A DNA stretch of 38,631 bases from an uncultured Bacteroidota bacterium. GTDB taxonomy: Bacteria; Bacteroidota; Bacteroidia; Chitinophagales; LD1. The notes below the pieces were generated by a model. That model was given only the letters and a program-made list of their open reading frames with translations. It made no database searches and had not been told where the DNA came from. Of the stretch, positions 16,701 through 22,066 are shown piece after piece. Location of the stretch: assembly GCA_903861145.1 (NCBI GenBank), contig CAIOTH010000016.1:1-38631 (forward strand), read 5' to 3'. The translations under genes were made by a program, and so were the position numbers. The first letter of the stretch is position 1. Every line of letters starts with the position of its first letter.

Positions 16701-18652
16701 TCACCGGAAGCGGCACAGTAACTACTGCACCTAACTCAATTGTTCTTGGCTTCGACTCGCTTGAGCCTACCTGCTTCGGATTAAGCAATGGCACATTAAC
16801 AGCTCAGGCATCTGGTGGTGCTGGTGGCTTTACATACTCGTGGGGTGGTGGCCAAACAACGGCTACTATTACAGGCTTAGCTATTGGCACTTATTGTGTA
16901 ACAGTAAAAGATGCCAACGGTTGTACCAAGAATGCTTGCTACACTTTAAGCCAGCCTGCGTTGTTAGCTATAACAAGCTTCACCAATATTCAGGCAACTT
17001 GTAACACGCTTGGCTCAATGTTAGCTGTGGTACAGGGCGGAACGGGCCCTTACGCTTACGTATGGTATAACGGTGCAACTACCAATCCTATTACAGGCTT
17101 AATTGGTGGTTCTATCGAATGTGTAACAGTTACCGACCATAATGGATGCGCGGTTAATGCGTGCGATACCTTACTTCCTGCACCTGCTCCATTAGTTATA
17201 ATCGATTCAGCAATTGCAAATAACTTGTGCTACGCAGGTAGTGCGGGTAGTATTTCAATTACAGTTGCTGGTGGCCTTGGCGGTTACACTTATCTGTGGA
17301 GCCCTAACGGCGCCACTTCTAATCCTATCACTGGCCTTGTTGCAGGAACTTACCATGTAACAGTTAACGGCACCGGTGGTTGTCAGTTAACCGATTCATT
17401 TACTGTCACACAACCTGGCCCTTACTCGGCAACAGTTCAGGCCGCACCTAGAGTTTGTCCTGGTGCATGCGATACGGCTAACGTAACTATAGTTGGTGGC
17501 ACACCTGGCTATACTTATAGCTGGAGCAATGGTCAAACTACTCAATTAGCTGAGTTCTGTAATCTTACAACAGTTCCAACAGCAGCTGGCGTAATAGTAA
17601 CCGATAACGTAGGTTGCACAGTATCTGCATCTCGTAATGTAAGTGCTGCAGCTCAAATTACCGACACGGCCGAAGTAGTTCCTCATCCATGTGCGGGTGG
17701 TGGTACTGTAACGGTAGTTGCAACCGGTGGTGCTGGTGGCCCATTAACTTATATCTATACACCGGGGGGCACTCCAACTAACAGTGGTGCATTCGGCAAC
17801 TTAGGTTCAGGTCCTTATACTTACACAATTACCGATACATTAGGTTGTTCAGTAAGTGGTGCATTCGTTGTTCCGCCTTCTGCTCCGGCCGATGTGGATT
17901 CAATCTTTGCCGATTCAACAAGCTGCTTTGGATTCAGCGATGGTAGCATCACGGTTATTGAAGATAGCCTGCAAAATGCGCCATTCACTTATTCAATCAA
18001 TGGTGGTGCATTTGGCAACAGCAATGTATTCGATAGCTTGGGTGTTGGTACTTACCAGGTTATAGTTCATAACAGTCATGGTTGTGCCGATACGTTATCT
18101 GCTACTGTAGGTCAGCCTGCACAAATGGGAATATCGTTCAACCCAGATACGATACAAGGCATTGCTAACTACGCAACTCCATTAAACCCTACGGTTGTTA
18201 ATGCTGTAAACCCTGTTTACTCATGGACTCCGGCAACAGGCTTAAGCTGCACTAACTGTGCCGATCCTACTGCTACACTTACTGCACCGCAGTTATACTT
18301 TGTAACTGTAAGCGATTCATTGAATCCTAAGTGTCATGTAAGCGACTCGGTTCTTGTTTACTTAAAAGGACCTCTTGTTATGCCTGATGCGTTTACACCA
18401 AACGGTGACGGTAAGAACGACTTCTTCGGACCTGTTACACATACTTACGTAATTGTTAAAGAATTCCACATCTACAATCGTTGGGGTCAATTAATACACA
18501 ACTCTACCGATCCATGGGATGGTAAATTCGATGGCAAAGAACAGCCTTCAGGTACTTATATCTACTACATAGTAGGCGAGTACGAAGATCCTGCTAACCC
18601 TGGTAATTATATTACCGGTAAACAGGAAGGCGCTGTTACCTTGTTGAGATAA
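7706..18652 (+). CDS. Giant SprB-repeat surface protein with T9SS type B sorting domain
   Basis: This cell-surface or secreted protein has about 3,648 residues. The start at 7706 gives a clean signal peptide (KNILRVVTLVFILSGFTIVQAQ); an in-frame ATG at 7655 adds 17 residues and spoils it. In numbering from 7655, the order is: a Cys-rich beta domain (~43-344), 13 SprB-type repeats of ~77 residues (345-1348), a second copy of the beta domain (1349-1653), 24 more repeats (1654-3489), a Cys-containing Ig/PKD-like segment (3490-3575), and the sorting domain (3576-3665; PDAFTPNGDGKNDFF, IYNRWGQLIH, PSGTYIYYI). Each repeat has the form S/TC-x-GG-x-NG ... YSW ... GLAAGTYTVTVTD-x-x-GCSA, usually with two cysteines. 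Known relatives include the gliding adhesin SprB of Flavobacterium. An adhesin or motility role is inferred, not shown. The gene is monocistronic, ending at a terminator. Confidence 0.93.
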   Translation: MKNILRVVTLVFILSGFTIVQAQPGCPEVNTTAIVNIPCGQTCANLTATAFSGATTTSYTVGAITYAPPFTFNSGTQVLVAIDDRWSSVINLPFNFCFYGNTFNKAIVGSNGCISFNTGNAGLLNNWSIPAGGAPFTGETDMRNSIMAPWQDLDPTNAGQIFYNVGGSAPCRYMEVSWYHCPMYGDPNSVATGFCTTSYQQTQMAVIYETSNAIEVYIQAKGTPCTGWNNGWAIEGLMNGNGTAATVVPGRNATVWGPVTNDAYRFTPAGAPNYTIAWFNAGGTQIGTGSAITVCPPAGSTKYVAQATYTNCDNSTVVVSANVFVGLSNLSVAHSQTPITCYNDNNGSVTATINSTSGLISYGWAPGGAGQTTLSNLAAGTYIFTVTDSLGCVARDTERITNPSQIISSVANDTVASCTGNTTNGSLLATVSGGAPGYTFRWTGGATTNPLTGLGIGTYGVRITDSHGCKDTAFGTVSVKAHLVSLGVGQVTPASCFGGSNGQIIAGNLTGGVNPVTFSWSSGTSTTDTLPGLAAGTYTVTATDANGCSASAQYTVGQATAIVVTVPNDTVPSCNSLTNNGTLTASATGGTPGYTYSWTGGTTTNPVTGLSVGAYTVTITDSHGCTATGSGSVSVSVHPITFGQPQITNASCFGGTNGQVIAPINGGSNPITYSWSVVSSTTDTLSGVGAGTYTVTATDANTCSATASFTVGQATAIVVTVPNDTVQSCSPTTTHGTLTATVSGGTPGYTYSWTGGSTTNPVSSLGVGTYVVTVTDRNNCTASASAAVSVSVHPITFNQPQITNVTCLGGSNGRIIVTVTGGVNPITYNWSVGNGHTDTLANLAAGTYTVTAITADGCSATASYTITQPLTGVSATVANDTVTSCSGNSNIGTLIAVVTGGTPAYTYSWTGGSTTNPINNLLAGTYTVTVHDVFGCSATASGSVVTHVSSLGITGVVSNPICFGLKGQIIVTVTGATPPITYSWNPGNSTTDTLSGIGGGVYNVTATDANGCSISASFTVNQPTALVVTVRNDTIITCSGVTTAGTLTAGATGGTPTYTYSWGNNATTNPITGLGAGTYPVTVTDFVGCTATGSGSVIVVGNPVTFNAPQITEATCAGSSTGQIILSISGGTPPITFSWSGGTTQNDTLRNLGAGTYGITATDGTGCSATASYTITQGSPITFGQPTITNVGCTGGNNGAITVLASGGNGVFTYSWSNSMTGNSITGLAAGGISVTATDGNGCSASALFTIGQSAPISIGTPTVTGVSCTGNDGTISVTATGGTGTLTYHWNPGNHTGSSITGLAAGGYTLTVTDANGCSATAYYIVGHTDCGCPEVIPGSNNVNIPCSQTCATLTATAFSAAQTTNYTAAAIAYNPPFAYNVGTPILVAIDDQWSGVINLPFTFCFWGVAHNQIVVGSNGEVSFNTGNAGGFDNWSIPGPLPPTQADQRNVIMAPWQDLDPTYHGHIYYNITGTAPCRKFEVSWDDVPMFGDSGSVDNGYCSHTLHQTSEMVLYETTNAIDIYIQKKDIACTDLSGGTYWNGGLAIEAITGPVNQFVAVPGRNGTQWTAANDAWRFTPSGAPNVTIAWFQGGNQIGTGPSINVCPLVPTTYVVNATYTDCANNQVIVGDSVYVTPGGSLTVNIDSIHNVLCNGDSNGAVYASYTDTGGTITSFGWSPGGANQTSLVGIPAGTYIFHVTTSTGCTKSDTVVLTNPAPVVVTVPDDTFNSCSVNNLGTLTATGSGGTPGYTYSWSNGATTATITGLTPGTYHVTTTDSHGCTGSAVATVVQISGNLTLTSSQVKNATCTTGGSIIIGVTGGVAPITYSWSPSEPNNDTITGLAAGTYTVTATDAGGCTVSASFTITAPAPVFIGAPVIKNVTCNGSANGGIIVRASGGTPPLGFTWAPTEPNTDTLTGLAPGSYCVTVTDSTGCTASACYNITQPSPIANDSVVIDSVTCTTGGSVFVYDTGGIAPLTYSWSNGSTTDSITNVGAGTYTLTVTDAHGCSITASYVVPTAAGAIVFGPPVIVNTSCNGDSTGSITVTATGGGGTITYSWSNGATTATISGLPAGTYTVTASDNISCTATASYTIIQPVAIAFGNAIIDSASCNGASDGSIIVTATGGVNPITYAWSNNMTGDTITGLAAGVYCVVATDSVGCSASICYGVSEPAPIVVDSAVITPVSCTASGKVVIYPSGGTAPYTYSWTTGSTGDSTIVAQSGTVTVTITDAHHCTGTASYTLNAGVGAVRIDSAAITNVSCNGGNNGGIIVYASDSLGGPITYVWNNQSTSDTLTGLSIGTYTITATDSSGCSVTASYNITQPNAITFGTPVIVSPACNGNNNGSITVTATGGTGTITYSWTGGVLGATDTALVAGTYTVTATDSLGCSATASYTVTQPQPVTFGNSIVDSITCNGAGNGSITVVGNGGTGSFTYAWSNQLTGATISGLSAGQYCVTATDSLGCSASTCFTLTDPPLLTIDSAHVTEATCVLGGTVVVYASGGTGALTYSWSSSASVIDSAGGLAGGPITVTVTDSRGCTVTATYTVPSAPNTVVIDSATIVNVTCNSGNTGSITVYASGGTGSLHYVWNPNVGSTSTVTGLAAGSYGVVVTDSLGCSASATYNVTQPNPLVVTNANIHAASCVVGGTIVITVGGGTTPYTYSWSVSNSTTDSVGGLSGGQSITVTVTDSNSCSLTATYVIPNLPNSVVIDSANVTNISCNGLTDGHITVYASGGVGTLTYSWSPSGTTNTITGLGVGTYSITITDSLGCTASAQYNISQPAVLTITNDVITSATCAKGGTILLTVTGGTTPYVFSWSPGSSVVDSVTNLAGGVVNVTVTDHNGCSTTATYTVPVIPNTVSIDSDHITNELCHGGNNGSIAVFASGGNGTLGYTWTPTEPSSSSISSLPAGSYTVTVTDSLGCTATATYAVTQPTALNIDSLVMTQVTCTNQGSLDVYVSGGTPGYTYSWTGGATTDSIGGLNAGTYNVTITDAHGCSITGSGTVTTAPNSIVLGFDSLEPTCFGLSNGTLTAQASGGAGGFTYSWGGGQTTATITGLAIGTYCVTVKDANGCTKNACYTLSQPALLAITSFTNIQATCNTLGSMLAVVQGGTGPYAYVWYNGATTNPITGLIGGSIECVTVTDHNGCAVNACDTLLPAPAPLVIIDSAIANNLCYAGSAGSISITVAGGLGGYTYLWSPNGATSNPITGLVAGTYHVTVNGTGGCQLTDSFTVTQPGPYSATVQAAPRVCPGACDTANVTIVGGTPGYTYSWSNGQTTQLAEFCNLTTVPTAAGVIVTDNVGCTVSASRNVSAAAQITDTAEVVPHPCAGGGTVTVVATGGAGGPLTYIYTPGGTPTNSGAFGNLGSGPYTYTITDTLGCSVSGAFVVPPSAPADVDSIFADSTSCFGFSDGSITVIEDSLQNAPFTYSINGGAFGNSNVFDSLGVGTYQVIVHNSHGCADTLSATVGQPAQMGISFNPDTIQGIANYATPLNPTVVNAVNPVYSWTPATGLSCTNCADPTATLTAPQLYFVTVSDSLNPKCHVSDSVLVYLKGPLVMPDAFTPNGDGKNDFFGPVTHTYVIVKEFHIYNRWGQLIHNSTDPWDGKFDGKEQPSGTYIYYIVGEYEDPANPGNYITGKQEGAVTLLR
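7781..8686 (+). repeat. Globular domain copy 1 within the giant gene
   Basis: This encodes ~302 residues from CPEV through the end of the first beta-rich domain. Matched blocks shared with copy 2 include IPC-x-QTCA-LTATAFS, VAIDD-x-WS-VINLPF, VGSNG, FNTGNAG, NWSIP, IMAPWQDLDPT and VPGRN. It directly precedes SprB array 1. Confidence 0.85.
8687..11698 (+). repeat. SprB repeat array 1 (13 repeats)
   Basis: This encodes thirteen ~77-residue repeats. Repeats 2-11 alternate between two subtypes, one beginning VVTVPNDTV-x-SC and the other beginning PITF-x-QPQIT-x-A/VSC. This makes a two-repeat unit with a period of about 465 bp, seen five times. Repeats 4-5 and 6-7 share long nearly identical DNA stretches, for example around 9479-9515 and 9944-9980. 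Confidence 0.85.
11699..12613 (+). repeat. Globular domain copy 2 within the giant gene
   Basis: This begins CGCPEV directly after repeat 13 and matches copy 1 along its whole ~305 residues, although the DNA has diverged. It encodes the same landmarks (IPCSQTCA, VAIDDQWSGVINLPF, VGSNG, IMAPWQDLDPT, VPGRNGTQW) and, like copy 1, is followed by a repeat of the GWSPGGA type. Confidence 0.85.
12614..18121 (+). repeat. SprB repeat array 2 (24 repeats)
   Basis: This encodes twenty-four repeats averaging 76-77 residues. Long repeats with CNGxxNG and shorter ones with CxxGGT alternate regularly from about 15.1 to 16.7 kb. Five repeats (array-wide numbers 17, 20, 24, 32 and 33) have an extra cysteine pair at fixed positions, YCV or ECV, then ACY, ICY, TCF or ACD. 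The last three repeats are the most divergent. Confidence 0.85.
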
Positions 18653-18671
18653 AAACTTACAAAATGATTTT

Positions 18672-18705
18672 AAAGCCCGGGGGTTCATATCTCCGGGCTT
18701 TTTTT
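18672..18705 (+). terminator. Rho-independent terminator of the giant gene
   Basis: Arms AAAGCCCGG (18672-18680) and CCGGGCTTT (18693-18701) form a perfect 9-bp stem with a 12-nt loop, followed by a run of seven T. It lies 19 bp after the stop codon. Confidence 0.9.
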
Positions 18706-18709
18706 ATAA

Positions 18710-18785
18710 CCCCTTCCGTCCCCTAAAGGGGAAACCAGAGCCGGCTTTGGTTTCCCCTTTAGGGGACGGAAGGGGCTGGCTGTTG
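18710..18785. repeat. 66-bp near-perfect palindrome plus shared tail, copy C
   Basis: Positions 18710-18736 and 18749-18775 are perfect 27-bp inverted arms. The 12-nt centre is itself self-complementary except for one G/T pair, so the whole 66 bp folds into one hairpin. It is followed by GGGGCTGGCTGTTG (18772-18785), which matches the tail of copies A and B. Confidence 0.85.
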
Positions 18786-18862
18786 CGATTGCATAGTTTG
18801 ATTGGCTCCGTTGATAAAACTATGCGGCCTGTTTGCATCACTTTTTATATTTTCAGTTACAA

Positions 18863-20125
18863 ATGGAAGTCTTTGTTATCCTTATTGCGCTACTGCTTAT
18901 CGCCTTTTTTTCGGGCATTGAAATTGCGTTTGTATCTGCCAACAAACTCCGCATCGAATTACTAAAAGAAAAAGGCTCGCACCAGGCGCGTATCGTTTCC
19001 GAGTTTGCCAATAACCCCTCTAAGTTTATAAGCACTATGCTTATTGGCTTAAATATTTCGCTGGTGTTATTCGGTAGTGTTACCGCAAATTACTTGGTAA
19101 ACGATAACTTCCACTTTCTACCAACGCGCGAGTTGCCATTGTTATTAATACAAACCCTCATAACTACTTTCGTAATATTGATTTTTGGCGAATTGTTGCC
19201 CAAAATACTTTTTAGGGTTAATGCCGATCAAACATTGTTGTTGTTTTCTATTCCCACAAAATATCTTTTCTACGTTCCCCTTAAACCGCTTACCAACGTG
19301 TTCCACTACCTTTCACGCTGGTTTATTAAACGCATAATAGGCACCGAGCTGGTTGAAAGCAAACCATCCTTCACCAAAGAAGATTTGGAGTACCTGGTTA
19401 AAGAAACCGCAGTTACTGATGAAACCGGTAATGACGAGGCGGACCACCTCAATTCCGAAATGTTTGAAAAGGCACTTTACCTTAAGGAAGTTAAGGTGCG
19501 TAGCTGTATGGTTCCACGGCCCGAAATTCAGGGGCTTGATATTAACGAAGGCCTTGAGGAATTGAAAAAGAAACTAATTGAAACAAAGCTCTCGCGTATT
19601 ATTATTTACGATGAAGTTATTGATAAAGTAATTGGCTACGTCCACCACTTCGACCTGATAAAAAACCCGCAAACATTAAAACAGGTAATTCGCCCCTTGC
19701 AGGTAATACCCGAAAGCATGACTGCTAATGATTTAATGTTGCAGTTCATCCGCGAAAAGAAAAACATAGCTTGGGTGGTGGATGAATATGGTGGTACAGC
19801 GGGCATTATTACGCTTGAAGATTTAATGGAAGAAATTTTTGGCGAGATTAAGGATGAACACGATGAAGAGAATTTGACGGAAAAGAAAATATCGGAAGAC
19901 GAGTTCATTTTTTCCGGACGACTGGAAGTTGATTACCTGAATAACGAATACCACCTCAATATTCCCGAAGATGAATACACTACCCTATCGGGTTATATCA
20001 TCAGCGGCTTTGAAGATATACCCGAAGCGGGAACAACCTTAGATCTCGACCGCTTCCACATCAAAATCATGAAAGCCAGCGATAAAAGAATTGAGCTGGT
20101 AAAGCTCAAGCTGATACCTGAATAG
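18863..20125 (+). CDS. CNNM/CorC (HlyC) family membrane protein with CBS pair
   Basis: This 420-residue inner-membrane protein has, in order, a DUF21/CNNM transmembrane domain (~1-190; first helix VFVILIALLLIAFFSGIEIAF, then helices near SLVLFGSVTANYLV and LLIQTLITTFVILIFGELLPK), a CBS-domain pair (~205-325; VRSCMVPRPEIQGL ... NIAWVVDEYGGTAGIITLEDLMEEIFGEI), and a C-terminal CorC_HlyC domain (~340-415). Relatives are implicated in Mg/Co homeostasis, and the Bacteroidota gliding protein GldE belongs to this superfamily. I cannot assign GldE because gldD is not adjacent. The ATG at 18863 is chosen because it gives the family-typical hydrophobic start; upstream in-frame codons add only ten residues. 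Confidence 0.9.
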   Translation: MEVFVILIALLLIAFFSGIEIAFVSANKLRIELLKEKGSHQARIVSEFANNPSKFISTMLIGLNISLVLFGSVTANYLVNDNFHFLPTRELPLLLIQTLITTFVILIFGELLPKILFRVNADQTLLLFSIPTKYLFYVPLKPLTNVFHYLSRWFIKRIIGTELVESKPSFTKEDLEYLVKETAVTDETGNDEADHLNSEMFEKALYLKEVKVRSCMVPRPEIQGLDINEGLEELKKKLIETKLSRIIIYDEVIDKVIGYVHHFDLIKNPQTLKQVIRPLQVIPESMTANDLMLQFIREKKNIAWVVDEYGGTAGIITLEDLMEEIFGEIKDEHDEENLTEKKISEDEFIFSGRLEVDYLNNEYHLNIPEDEYTTLSGYIISGFEDIPEAGTTLDLDRFHIKIMKASDKRIELVKLKLIPE

Positions 20126-20288
20126 GTGTTTTCGGATTGGCCCGCATAATTTTAAATTTATTTTTCACTACGCAAGTACATTGCGCACTGCTACCTTATT
20201 TTTACATTCATAAGCATCAGATAGCTGATGGGAATAAGAAAATACTAAAAAGGCTACTAATTATTTTAGTTTATTGGAAAACTTATTT

Positions 20289-20296
20289 TACATTTG
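20289..20296 (+). promoter_or_regulatory. -7 box (TACATTTG) of recA
   Basis: This exact TAnnTTTG match lies 30 bp upstream of the recA ATG. No good -33 element is found at 19-22 nt; the nearest TTG (20274) is too close. No SOS-box-like palindrome was recognised in the 201-bp gap after the preceding gene. Confidence 0.4.
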
Positions 20297-20326
20297 CCTA
20301 CGATGATTTTTTTCTAACCTTACAAC

Positions 20327-21364
20327 ATGAACAAAATGGCTGACGAAAAGAAGGAAAAGCTCAAAGCGCTACAAATGACGCTTGACAAACTGGACAAGGC
20401 TTATGGCAAAGGAACCATCATGAAATTGGGTGATTCCAAGATTATGGCCGCCGAAGTTATTTCAACAGGCTCATTGGGTCTGGACATCGCCCTCGGTATT
20501 GGCGGTTTGCCTAAAGGCCGGGTGGTTGAAATCTACGGGCCTGAATCTTCGGGTAAAACCACATTGGCTATCCAGGCTATTGCAAGTAGCCAGCGCCTTG
20601 GCGGTATAGCTGCCTTTATAGACGCAGAACATGCCTTCGACAAGGCTTATGCCGAAAAGCTGGGCGTCAACGTTAATGAGCTTCTAATATCGCAACCCGA
20701 TGATGGCGAGCAGGCTTTGGATATTACCGAGCACCTGATACGTTCAGGGGCCATCGATATCATCGTTATTGACTCCGTAGCAGCTTTGGTGCCACGTGGA
20801 GAGTTGGAAGGAGAAATGGGTGAATCGAAAATGGGTTTACAGGCACGTTTAATGAGCCAGGCCATGCGTAAGCTAACCGGTACCATTTCAAAAACAGGTT
20901 GCTGCTGCATATTCATCAACCAGTTACGCGAAAAAATAGGCGTAATGTTTGGTAACCCCGAAACCACAACTGGTGGTAATGCACTAAAATTCTATGCTTC
21001 GGTACGTTTAGATATCCGCCGCATCGGCCAGATAAAAGACGGCGATACCTTAACAGGTAACCGCACCAAGGTTAAAGTGGTTAAAAATAAACTAGCCCCT
21101 CCTTTCCGCACCTGCGAGTTTGACATCATGTATGGCCTGGGCGTTTCAAAAACCGGCGAAATAATTGATATAGGAACCGAACTTGGGGTAGTGCAAAAAA
21201 GTGGCTCATGGTTTAGCTACGAGGGCACTAAACTGGGCCAGGGCCGAGAAGGGGTTAAACAACTGTTAGAAGATAACCCCGAGCTGGCTAATGAAATTGA
21301 AAACAAAATTAAAGCCAAACACGCCCAGGGCGTTGAGGTTGTAAAAGTTGAAGTAGAAGAATAA
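20327..21364 (+). CDS. recA: Recombinase RecA
   Basis: RecA is the cytoplasmic ATPase that forms filaments on single-stranded DNA for homologous recombination and triggers LexA-type autocleavage where such repressors exist. This 345-residue protein has Walker A GPESSGKT at 71-78, a Walker B stretch [12 protein letters not shown], the L1/L2 DNA-binding loop regions ([41 protein letters not shown]), and the C-terminal domain with an acidic tail ending VEVEE. A second ATG three codons in (20336, MADEKKEK) is an equally plausible start. The gene stands alone between its own promoter and a terminator. Confidence 0.98.
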   Translation: MNKMADEKKEKLKALQMTLDKLDKAYGKGTIMKLGDSKIMAAEVISTGSLGLDIALGIGGLPKGRVVEIYGPESSGKTTLAIQAIASSQRLGGIAAFIDAEHAFDKAYAEKLGVNVNELLISQPDDGEQALDITEHLIRSGAIDIIVIDSVAALVPRGELEGEMGESKMGLQARLMSQAMRKLTGTISKTGCCCIFINQLREKIGVMFGNPETTTGGNALKFYASVRLDIRRIGQIKDGDTLTGNRTKVKVVKNKLAPPFRTCEFDIMYGLGVSKTGEIIDIGTELGVVQKSGSWFSYEGTKLGQGREGVKQLLEDNPELANEIENKIKAKHAQGVEVVKVEVEE

Positions 21365-21390
21365 CAAAGATTTCTTGGTAGTTGATTGAT

Positions 21391-21430
21391 AAAAAGAGGT
21401 GCCGCAATTTATTTGCAGCGCCTCTTTTAT
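21391..21430 (+). terminator. Terminator between recA and the HD-domain gene
   Basis: The stem AAAAGAGG-TGCCGCAA pairs with TTGCAGCG-CCTCTTTT (two imperfect pairs) around an 8-nt loop and is followed by further T residues. A-rich sequence on the other side lets it serve both convergent genes. Confidence 0.75.
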
Positions 21431-21433
21431 TTT

Positions 21434-21970
21434 TTACCGCTTCATCATCGGCAACGGATTAAGCGGATGCTTAAAAGTATTTTTTATAGCCTGCCAAACA
21501 ATAAACCGGTGAAATCCCAATGAAGGAAATAACCGGTTCAATTCTTTCCTCCGTTCCTCTTCAATTCCAAAACTGAAAAGCCCAAACGAAAGATCAATCA
21601 GGTCCGCTTTTCGAAAGGCCTCAACCAATGAGCTCAACTTGTAGGTGCCTAGTTTGTGGTGATTGCTAATGATTTCGCTAACCTGATTTGCTAAGCCCGG
21701 CCGTGCGTTTTGGATAAGATACTTGTTAGATAGGGCTATTGAAGGTTCTATATAATCAAACGCCTTTTCAGTCCATATCCCTAAATCGTGAAACGCAGAG
21801 GCTATTTCTAAAGCCTTGTAATTATCACCATCTGCGGTACAAAGTTGTAGTGTTAAATTAAATACCCGGTAAACGTGGTTCCGGTATTTGTCATAATCGG
21901 CGGCCAAATCCACTTTGTACGAAAGTAAAATTTCGTCAATTGTTTGATTACTTGAAATATATACAACCAT
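21434..21970 (-). CDS. HD-domain protein (predicted phosphohydrolase)
   Basis: This cytoplasmic protein has 178 residues, read from the ATG at 21970. A TTG two codons upstream is also in frame but less likely. HD-superfamily metal-ligand candidates are the histidine in YRNHVYRV (~32), the HD doublet in SAFHDLGIW (~61-62), the histidines of ISNHHKLG (~104), and the aspartate of RKADLIDLS (~123). The usual pattern H...HD...D is present. Relatives hydrolyse phosphate esters or nucleotides, and the substrate cannot be told from the sequence. The gene is convergent with recA and shares its terminator region. Confidence 0.8.
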   Translation of the reverse strand: MVVYISSNQTIDEILLSYKVDLAADYDKYRNHVYRVFNLTLQLCTADGDNYKALEIASAFHDLGIWTEKAFDYIEPSIALSNKYLIQNARPGLANQVSEIISNHHKLGTYKLSSLVEAFRKADLIDLSFGLFSFGIEEERRKELNRLFPSLGFHRFIVWQAIKNTFKHPLNPLPMMKR

Positions 21971-22066
21971 GTGCAACTATAGATTGTTAATGAATAAGTA
22001 AGTTATTAAATTATCTGCATCCGCCTTTGATGTGCCCTGGCTCAATGCATCTCTTACATAAGGTCT

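Noticed and set aside
8687-18121. Regular repetition that could suggest a CRISPR array or satellite DNA.
   Set aside because: The period is ~230 bp, the frame is open throughout, and the repeats are conserved as protein rather than as exact DNA. They are SprB coding repeats.
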